Assembly (NCBI GenBank): GCA_041663425.1
Contig: JBAYMS010000029.1
Span: forward strand, 1 to 20,388
DNA: 20,388 bases
Direction of reading: 5' to 3'
Source: FEN-1322 sp041663425
Lineage (GTDB): Bacteria > Omnitrophota > Gorgyraeia > 2-01-FULL-45-10
The translations under genes were made by a program, and so were the position numbers. This document shows positions 15,281-20,388 of the stretch, piece after piece. How positions within the stretch are numbered: the stretch's first letter is position 1; the number at the start of each line of letters is the position of its first letter. Under the pieces are notes generated by a model, which was not told where the DNA came from, did no database searches, and saw only the letters and a list, made by a program, of their open reading frames with translations.

Positions 15281-15298
15281 ACTCTCCATGTAGAGAGT
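15281..15298. promoter_or_regulatory. Operator palindrome 2 (18 bp, near-perfect)
   Basis: ACTCTCCATGTAGAGAGT repeats palindrome 1 with one arm mismatch. It overlaps the last 3 bases of the -10 box and would cover the transcription start, so a bound protein would block or reshape the promoter. Confidence 0.72.
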
Positions 15299-15323
15299 AT
15301 ATCATAGCACGACACTTTGTCAA
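15296..15323 (-). promoter_or_regulatory. Sigma70-type promoter of merR-exeA-gspC-gspD
   Basis: On the minus strand TTGACA (15323-15318, a perfect -35) and TATACT (15301-15296) are 16 bases apart. The promoter lies in the 85-bp gap between the GspM/PilO-like stop and the MerR ATG. A spacer shorter than the 19-20 bp of promoters activated by MerR itself suggests repression instead. Confidence 0.78.
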
Positions 15324-15336
15324 GAATTATGTTGTA

Positions 15337-15873
15337 TTATTCTAATATTACTTTGCTAATCAGAAAGGAGCCTTTTAAAGCCCCATCCTGACCTGCTTTT
15401 GAGGTGAGAACAAAATGGCGGACCTTGAGAATCATATTCTTCGTATTTTCGATATCATATAAAAATTTTGTAAACTGCTTTATACTGCCTTCGGACGTAA
15501 GCTCTATCAATAATTCCTTATATGTGCCATAGTCCTTCGTTCCGACAGGTTTTATATTCTGCAGTATACATGAATCTGTCCTGGATAAATTCTCAAGGTA
15601 AGAAAGAACTTCGGAAATAGCTTCTTCTTCGCTTTTATCCGATATTACATATTTGGAAAATTTTTCATACTTAGCTTCCAGAATTTTACGGGATGAAAGC
15701 ATCGCAAGATCCTTCTTGAGCACTAACGCTTTTGATTTCATTTGATTATTAAGCGCCCGCCATCCGCGAAAAACAGGTTCGAGCACAAAGCTATAAAGCA
15801 TAGCAACCAGCACAAACGAAATAGTTATGATCGCTATGGTCTGCTCCCGTTTATTCATATTTTTTATGAGCAT
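15337..15873 (-). CDS. GspM/PilO-like inner-membrane platform protein
   Basis: The protein has a short cytoplasmic start, one transmembrane helix (TIAIITISFVLVAMLYSFVL), a coiled-coil stretch (WRALNNQMKSKALVLKKDL) and a small periplasmic alpha/beta domain that resembles the ferredoxin-like fold of GspM and PilO. These proteins pair with GspL/PilN in the inner-membrane platform. I chose the ATG at 15873 (178 residues), which starts just after the GspL stop with AAGG about 9 bases upstream; the frame is open to 15918 and an ATG also exists at 15858. It is the last gene of the pseudopilin operon; the MerR promoter starts 14 bases after its stop. The call rests on topology and position more than on sequence identity. 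Confidence 0.75.
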   Translation of the reverse strand: MLIKNMNKREQTIAIITISFVLVAMLYSFVLEPVFRGWRALNNQMKSKALVLKKDLAMLSSRKILEAKYEKFSKYVISDKSEEEAISEVLSYLENLSRTDSCILQNIKPVGTKDYGTYKELLIELTSEGSIKQFTKFLYDIENTKNMILKVRHFVLTSKAGQDGALKGSFLISKVILE

Positions 15874-15874
15874 A

Positions 15875-17326
15875 TTATTTAGCCTTTGCAATAGGACATA
15901 TGATCTCAAAATCAGCAACGTCTGTAAGCTGTCCTATTCTTTTATTGGCATATTTAACTTTAACGTTTTCAAAATATGATGACTTTTCCAGAATTGTAAC
16001 ATATTTAAAAATATCGCTTAAATTCACTGCCGTGCCTCTTAGAGTAACAGCCTTACCTTTTTCGTATTCCATAGTTGAGAGGGATATGCCTGAAGGCGTT
16101 ATCTTGAAGGCCTCGCTTACCAGATCTATTGCCATCGGCCGCTCAGCGATCTTAGACGTAACCAGATCTATCGTTTTGGCCATCTTCTTCGCCAATTTAA
16201 CCTGCGGCTCTACTTTGGCAAGCTCGGAATTGACATGTGAAATATAAACGTTCTTATCGTGAAGTTTTTTAAGGACGGTGCCGAACGCCACAAAAATTAT
16301 CAATGTCAACACTGCTAGGCCTATTATTATATTGCTTTTAATAAGCTCTAGTCTGCGTTCTTCCTGCACGGTTTCCGGCAAAAGGTCTACGCTTGGCGAT
16401 TCGGACTTCAATGCCAGACCCAGCAACTCTATATATGACGTTTCCCCGGCTGTCTTGAAAGATTCATCATCTACGGGCATGGTCTTCATCTGGTCTATTA
16501 CCTCAACGGAGACTTTCACCGTATCGGCAACTGCCTTTTTAAGCTCTGCTGCCTGGGAAGGAATTCCGCTTAATACTATTTTGTCTATCGAAGCACTGGA
16601 CTCTTTCCTATAGGCTGCCATAGACAGATGGATCTGCTCAACTACACGATCAGAAGACATAGGTTTATCTAAAGTGTATGCTACACCTCTGGTAAATAAA
16701 AGCCGGTCTCCGGCTGTTATATTTATATCTATATGGCCGGTGTCGATGTTGGCCAGGAGGACTTTTTTATCCTCTGCCTCTAAACGGTTCTCCAGATACC
16801 ATAACAGAAGCGCCTCAGAGCCCAGAGCGGCAAAATCTACAGATATGCCTGCTTTTTTAAGCACCATTATCTGCTTTTTTATAGTCTCAGCCTGCGCTAC
16901 AGCTATCAGAACGTTGGAATATCCGTCGGGAAACTTTTCTATGACCTTGCATCCAGTAACCATTTCTTCATCGGCATAAGGGATATATTTCAACGATTCT
17001 ATTTTGGACATTTTTAATATTTCGGAATTATCTGTGGATGGTAACTTCAAAAAACGTATAGTTACAAGATGGCGAGGGATATTGAGCGTCACATGACGGC
17101 AGGTTATATTCAGTTTTTCCAGTATATTTTTTATTTCGTCGGAGAGGGCGCCTTCTTCTTTTGCCTCCAGGGGCATCTTTATAAGCCGCTTTATAGTTCT
17201 TTTACCTGAAGATAGATCCGCTTCCACGAGCTTTATAAGATTTTCGCCTATCTCAACAGCCAGATAGTCTTTATCGAGGTTAAATATGCTACGCAGATAT
17301 TCTAATATTCGCGGTAAGATATTAAT
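15875..17326 (-). CDS. GspL-like PilM-PilN fusion protein (start codon non-canonical)
   Basis: GspL links the secretion ATPase GspE to the inner-membrane platform. The N-terminal part is a PilM-type actin-like domain (with KDYLAVEIGENLIKLVEADL at its start and IDTGHIDINIT later), followed by SVDLLPE, a match to the PilN motif that binds PilM, a transmembrane helix (SNIIIGLAVLTLIIFVAFG) and a periplasmic ferredoxin-like domain. This is the GspL architecture as a PilM-PilN fusion. The first ATG/GTG/TTG in frame is a GTG at 17227, but that start would remove the first actin-domain strand. The frame is open back to a TAA at 17381. I give the ATT at 17326 (483 residues) because GGGAAAGG stands 7 bases before it; no other codon nearby has a ribosome site. 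The start is uncertain. Confidence 0.82.
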   Translation of the reverse strand: MNILPRILEYLRSIFNLDKDYLAVEIGENLIKLVEADLSSGKRTIKRLIKMPLEAKEEGALSDEIKNILEKLNITCRHVTLNIPRHLVTIRFLKLPSTDNSEILKMSKIESLKYIPYADEEMVTGCKVIEKFPDGYSNVLIAVAQAETIKKQIMVLKKAGISVDFAALGSEALLLWYLENRLEAEDKKVLLANIDTGHIDINITAGDRLLFTRGVAYTLDKPMSSDRVVEQIHLSMAAYRKESSASIDKIVLSGIPSQAAELKKAVADTVKVSVEVIDQMKTMPVDDESFKTAGETSYIELLGLALKSESPSVDLLPETVQEERRLELIKSNIIIGLAVLTLIIFVAFGTVLKKLHDKNVYISHVNSELAKVEPQVKLAKKMAKTIDLVTSKIAERPMAIDLVSEAFKITPSGISLSTMEYEKGKAVTLRGTAVNLSDIFKYVTILEKSSYFENVKVKYANKRIGQLTDVADFEIICPIAKAK

Positions 17327-18324
17327 TTTGGCGCCTTTCCCTGAATCTTCTGGACAATATATACCACTCTTTTCTCGGCCTTAGTCTTCTTGACAACGCC
17401 CTTCGATTCAATTCTAAAGTAGACAGAACTTATTGTAAAGTCTTTTGTTAGGTTGGATGACTGCGTGGCAGACAACGCACCCTGCGATATCTGTTCTAAA
17501 TTTATATTGGAGGTAGTGAATTTATTATCATCTTTGGTGCCCTGCTGGCCATCATACCCGTTTCGGAGAGCTATTATTTTATCAGAGCAGAAATCCGCGG
17601 TTATTTTGTCTATACTGCCATCAGCAGAAGCATCCGCCATTATTATCGTACTCAATACGGTTTTTGGTGCAGTATTTATATTTATAACAAACTTATCCGG
17701 GCCGGACACTGTTATATAATCTTTTACTTTTTCAAAAAGATTCCTTGTCACACCTTTAACAAGAAGAAGCTCTTCCGGAGCACTGAATTTTGCGTGCTTG
17801 CACTTATAAGAAAACGGTAAAGACTCATAATATCCGTCATTAAGACCCGGCCCGGGACTGCGCCATTGCACAATACAGGAAGCTATGGTCGGATCTTCAC
17901 CGACATATATGAGCAGGTTCTTCAATACATTCTCAGGCGCAGTATTTATATTTATCCTGCGTTCTTCCTCCGACATTCCTGAATAAAATACGCCGCCTTC
18001 TTTATATCCCACGCTGAAATACCCATCACCCAACGAATCATTAAATACTGCGGCGGCTTTCGCAGGATCCGATTTCTCCTCACTCGAAAATAACACGCCG
18101 GATTCATATAGCGAATCGGTTGTGGTGGGGGTTTTCAATAGACGATAGGCAGCCTTGGCCGCACCGGCCTTTGCGAGGTATAAAGCCCTGAGACTGTCTA
18201 TATTATATTTTGCCAGCCGCGCTTCAATAGAAACCCTGAATCCTATTCCCATGGCAAGGATCGACAGTATGGCAAGTATCCATAACGATGTTACGAGTAT
18301 AGTGCCTTTCCTGTTATACATCAT
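17302..18324 (-). CDS. gspK: GspK-like minor pseudopilin
   Basis: GspK caps the tip of the T2SS pseudopilus. The 340-residue protein begins with a prepilin leader and hydrophobic helix (RKGTILVTSLWILAILSILA); like other GspK proteins it lacks the Glu at +5. A large globular region follows, with the HhH-like motif NINTAP twice, in RININTAPENVL and VININTAPKTVL, near the edges of the inserted alpha domain. The C-terminus ends KVVYIVQKIQ. The ATG overlaps the gspJ stop by 4 bases (ATGA). Its last 25 bases are probably shared with the non-canonical start of gspL. All five pseudopilin types are present in order, which makes this call firm. Confidence 0.9.
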   Translation of the reverse strand: MMYNRKGTILVTSLWILAILSILAMGIGFRVSIEARLAKYNIDSLRALYLAKAGAAKAAYRLLKTPTTTDSLYESGVLFSSEEKSDPAKAAAVFNDSLGDGYFSVGYKEGGVFYSGMSEEERRININTAPENVLKNLLIYVGEDPTIASCIVQWRSPGPGLNDGYYESLPFSYKCKHAKFSAPEELLLVKGVTRNLFEKVKDYITVSGPDKFVININTAPKTVLSTIIMADASADGSIDKITADFCSDKIIALRNGYDGQQGTKDDNKFTTSNINLEQISQGALSATQSSNLTKDFTISSVYFRIESKGVVKKTKAEKRVVYIVQKIQGKAPKLISYREY

Positions 18325-19004
18325 ATCTCTTCACCCAGTTCACCCGAAGGTATGAAAATGGTCTTCCTGGAACCGCCGGCTTTTACTCTCACTGCACGCG
18401 GGATATTTAACACATTTTTATCCGTCCATTCATTTCTCCAGTCGTACTCATAATCGGAATTGGATAAGGCATTTTTATAACAAAATTCGAATCCGAAGTC
18501 TTTTTCCTCAACTTTACTAAGCATGTCTAAAGATTTGGCGTTCTCTTCATTCAGACCTTCCGTCCTTGTCGCAACCAGCCGTTTCACCGTCTTGTTAATC
18601 TTGTCATATATATATGTAACCCTGACTATCTCCTCATGCATGGATGTGTCAGGCCCTGACACGCCAACGATGGTTATGAAAGAGATCCTATCCGGTTTGC
18701 CTTCAAAATTTATATTACCTTCGTAGCTCTGCCCAAAGCCGGGCTTGATCAGGGTCTGCTCTTTTCCGTAATACGCAACTGCATTCTTCAGATCGAGCGA
18801 TATCGTATTGAAAAAGACCCTTAAGGATTGGTTAGCTTCTATCATCGGCGATGTTTTAAGCCACACTTTTATCCCTGCATTGAAAGTAGAATAGATACTT
18901 ACCGCTATTATGGAAAATATGGTTACGGCAATAATAAGCTCAATAAAGGTAAACCCTGGATTGCGGCGTTTATTATTCGATATTTCTCTGAACATATCTT
19001 TCAC
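18321..19004 (-). CDS. gspJ: GspJ-like minor pseudopilin
   Basis: GspJ is part of the pseudopilus tip complex with GspI and GspK. The 227-residue protein has a long basic leader (MKDMFREISNNKRRNPG) and a cleaved N-methylated-type segment, FTFIELIIAVTIFSIIAVSI, with Glu at +5. The globular domain contains SLRVFFNTISLDLKNAVAYY, typical of GspJ, and the length (about 200 residues after cleavage) fits. The start is a GTG sharing 4 bases with the gspI stop (GTGA); an ATG three codons later is a possible alternative. It overlaps the gspK start by 4 bases. Confidence 0.88.
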   Translation of the reverse strand: MKDMFREISNNKRRNPGFTFIELIIAVTIFSIIAVSIYSTFNAGIKVWLKTSPMIEANQSLRVFFNTISLDLKNAVAYYGKEQTLIKPGFGQSYEGNINFEGKPDRISFITIVGVSGPDTSMHEEIVRVTYIYDKINKTVKRLVATRTEGLNEENAKSLDMLSKVEEKDFGFEFCYKNALSNSDYEYDWRNEWTDKNVLNIPRAVRVKAGGSRKTIFIPSGELGEEI

Positions 19005-19381
19005 TGTTTCTTTTTCTCCAGATAAGTAAAGATCGAATACCTGTATCCGGATGCGGCTTTATTATAAAACGCGGTCAGTCTTACATTGCAGAGATCGCTC
19101 ATATCTTGTCTTTCCGCAGCCAGTGGGGTTGCTTCAACTGACCAGGAATAATCTTTTGCATCGGGGAAATGATTTTCTTCCTTTCCCTCAGCAATATTTC
19201 CTCTCTCTTCAAAATCATATATCTTCTCTTCCAGTAGAAGGGAATACTTAAAAAGATCGCGGGAGCGGTTAAGGGCTTCTTTGGCTGTAGAATAAACTTT
19301 CATGACAAAAAGGAGCCCGCTCGTAATAACAACTATGCTTACCATGACTTCGAGAAGCAATATCCCCTTTTTACATCTCAC
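19001..19381 (-). CDS. gspI: GspI-like minor pseudopilin
   Basis: GspI is a minor pseudopilin that nucleates the pseudopilus tip. The product has a short basic leader and the prepilin motif CKKG followed by ILLLEVMVSIVVITSG with Glu at +5, then a small globular domain of about 95 residues, the usual GspI size. I chose the GTG at 19381 (126 residues), which has GAGG 6 bases upstream; a TTG at 19387 is in frame but sits directly on that ribosome site. It overlaps the gspH end by 11 bases and the gspJ start by 4. Confidence 0.85.
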   Translation of the reverse strand: MRCKKGILLLEVMVSIVVITSGLLFVMKVYSTAKEALNRSRDLFKYSLLLEEKIYDFEERGNIAEGKEENHFPDAKDYSWSVEATPLAAERQDMSDLCNVRLTAFYNKAASGYRYSIFTYLEKKKQ

Positions 19382-19916
19382 GCACAACCTCTTTTATCTG
19401 GGACAGGCTTCCAAACCCCTTCAATGTAACCGTGTAGCCCATCCCTCTTTTATCTATAATCCCTATTAACATATGGTCGCAATGGCCGTCGGGATAGAAT
19501 ACGATCTGTTTTTTATATTCTTCTGCTGTATTTTTCCCAAGATCTGCCGACGGATCATAAAATGACAACCCAAGCGGCATATCAAAACTTTTACCGAACC
19601 GGCCCTTTTCCTTAACATAGATGATGCCATCCTGTGTCTGATTTGATTCAAACAACTGATAAGTCCGTTTATTGAAATCGAATATAACTTTATAATTTTT
19701 CCTGTTGATGATAGCTTTTTCCTGGGCATAGCTTGCAAGTTTCGATATGTTGAATGCGGTATTTTTTGCGGAAAGATCCGAGAAAGTATTTTTAAATAAT
19801 GGAATAGACAGTCCTACTAACGCCAGAATAATTACGGTGACGAGGGTAAGCTCGATCAATGTGAAGGCCTTGCGTTCGGTGTGGGAAGCCTTGTTGACGC
19901 CGCATCGAAGGATCAT
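19371..19916 (-). CDS. gspH: GspH-like minor pseudopilin
   Basis: The 181-residue protein has a leader ending TERKA and the pilin segment FTLIELTLVTVIILALVG with Glu at +5. The residue before the cut is Ala instead of the usual Gly, which prepilin peptidases tolerate. Its globular part includes FDFNKRTYQLFE and a late hydrophobic strand, consistent with the GspH/FimT fold. The start ATG overlaps the gspG stop by 4 bases (ATGA). Positions in gspG-H-I-J-K order support the name. Confidence 0.86.
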   Translation of the reverse strand: MILRCGVNKASHTERKAFTLIELTLVTVIILALVGLSIPLFKNTFSDLSAKNTAFNISKLASYAQEKAIINRKNYKVIFDFNKRTYQLFESNQTQDGIIYVKEKGRFGKSFDMPLGLSFYDPSADLGKNTAEEYKKQIVFYPDGHCDHMLIGIIDKRGMGYTVTLKGFGSLSQIKEVVREM

Positions 19917-20335
19917 TGCGCCTGGCCTTCGCCTCCCTTGCTGGACACTTCCCAGTTAGTCACATCGTCGCCTTCGCCGCTATTATCAATGCCGTCTTTA
20001 CCGAAAGAGTACATGTCATAATCACCATGCGTTCCGGGATATGTATATTTATACGAATTGCCCCAGGGGTCTATTGCACTCTTTTTAAGATAAGGCCCTT
20101 TGCCGTCTTTTTTTTCTAACAGGACTTCGAGATTCTCGGGATAAGTGCCATGATCTATTTCATAAAGATCGAGAGCTGAGGATATATTCGCTTCTATGTC
20201 AGCCTTGGCTGCGGCGCGCTTCGCCTGCTCAGTTCTTCCGGCAAGGCGCGGCATGACCATAGCGACTAGGGTTCCTAGTATTATAACTACAAGCATCAGC
20301 TCGACTAGCGTAAAACCTTTTTTGTTCTTATGCAT
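19913..20335 (-). CDS. gspG: Major pseudopilin GspG
   Basis: GspG is the main subunit of the T2SS pseudopilus, which is thought to push substrates through the secretin. The 140-residue protein has a 7-residue leader (MHKNKKG) cut before FTLVELMLVVIILGTLVAMV with Glu at +5. The rest is the GspG core: a long helix with AGRTEQAKRAAAKADIE, DLYEIDHGTYPE, YLKKSAIDPWGNSYKY and the end motif SFGKDGIDNSGEGDDV, a calcium-binding loop typical of GspG. AGGAG lies just before the ATG (20335). It is the first gene of the visible pseudopilin row; the operon may start further right, with gspE and gspF. Confidence 0.96.
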   Translation of the reverse strand: MHKNKKGFTLVELMLVVIILGTLVAMVMPRLAGRTEQAKRAAAKADIEANISSALDLYEIDHGTYPENLEVLLEKKDGKGPYLKKSAIDPWGNSYKYTYPGTHGDYDMYSFGKDGIDNSGEGDDVTNWEVSSKGGEGQAQ

Positions 20336-20388
20336 AATCTTCTCCTATTTTTACTGCATCATAAAATTTATTTCAAATATCGGCAATA

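Noticed and set aside
15255..15298. Paired palindromes as a terminator for the pseudopilin operon
   Set aside because: No T tract follows on the minus strand, and both palindromes lie downstream of a clear promoter in regulator-site spacing.
15252..15323. Longer MerR protein starting upstream
   Set aside because: The extension translates the promoter and both palindromes and does not look like MerR sequence.
1..20388. Defence island, prophage, CRISPR array or transposon
   Set aside because: No repeat arrays, integrase, transposase, toxin-antitoxin or nuclease-type genes are seen; the gene content is core metabolism plus secretion.

Overview
The window is 20.4 kb of bacterial DNA in which every supported gene lies on the minus strand, packed with 4-bp overlaps or gaps of a few bases. 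There is no transposase, integrase, CRISPR array or phage gene. The gene set points to a diderm bacterium: a secretin, pseudopilins and a lipoprotein together with the Bacillus-like order ispE-spoVG-glmU-prs-rplY. A 29-residue AURKAIP1/COX24-type protein and a PilM/PilN-fused GspL would suit a PVC-related or Omnitrophota-like lineage. That placement is an inference from gene style, not a demonstrated assignment.

In transcription order (high to low coordinates), the first block (20335 to 15337) holds the late genes of a type II secretion (T2SS)-like operon: gspG, gspH, gspI, gspJ, gspK, a GspL-like PilM-PilN fusion and a GspM/PilO-like protein. gspE and gspF are not in the window and may lie just beyond the right edge. 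The second block (15323 to 10904) starts at a clear sigma70-type promoter overlapped by an 18-bp near-palindrome, with a second palindrome further downstream. It encodes a small MerR-family regulator, an ExeA/GspA-like AAA+ ATPase, a GspC-like inner-membrane protein, a GspD-like secretin with an apparent TonB-C-like tail, and a membrane-anchored coiled-coil protein. Together the two blocks supply pseudopilus, inner-membrane platform, linker, secretin and probable assembly ATPase, with the secretin half under its own apparent autoregulated control.

The third block (10856 to 1) is a housekeeping run starting at another good promoter: hisG (long form), a 29-residue basic ribosome-associated protein, a TPR protein, the N-terminal half of transketolase, a divergent FtsH-like membrane protease, an unknown lipoprotein, the C-terminal half of transketolase, ispE, a spoVG with a zinc ribbon inserted in its domain, tRNA-Gln(UUG), glmU, prs and the start of rplY (cut by the left edge). 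Transketolase, Prs and HisG form a chemical line from pentose phosphates to PRPP to histidine.

The most notable points are the gspL reading frame, which has no ATG/GTG/TTG start for its conserved N-terminus and probably starts at ATT; the secretin-TonB-C fusion; the MerR gene with twin operators controlling secretin genes; the zinc-ribbon SpoVG; and a transketolase whose two halves are separated by a protease and a lipoprotein.
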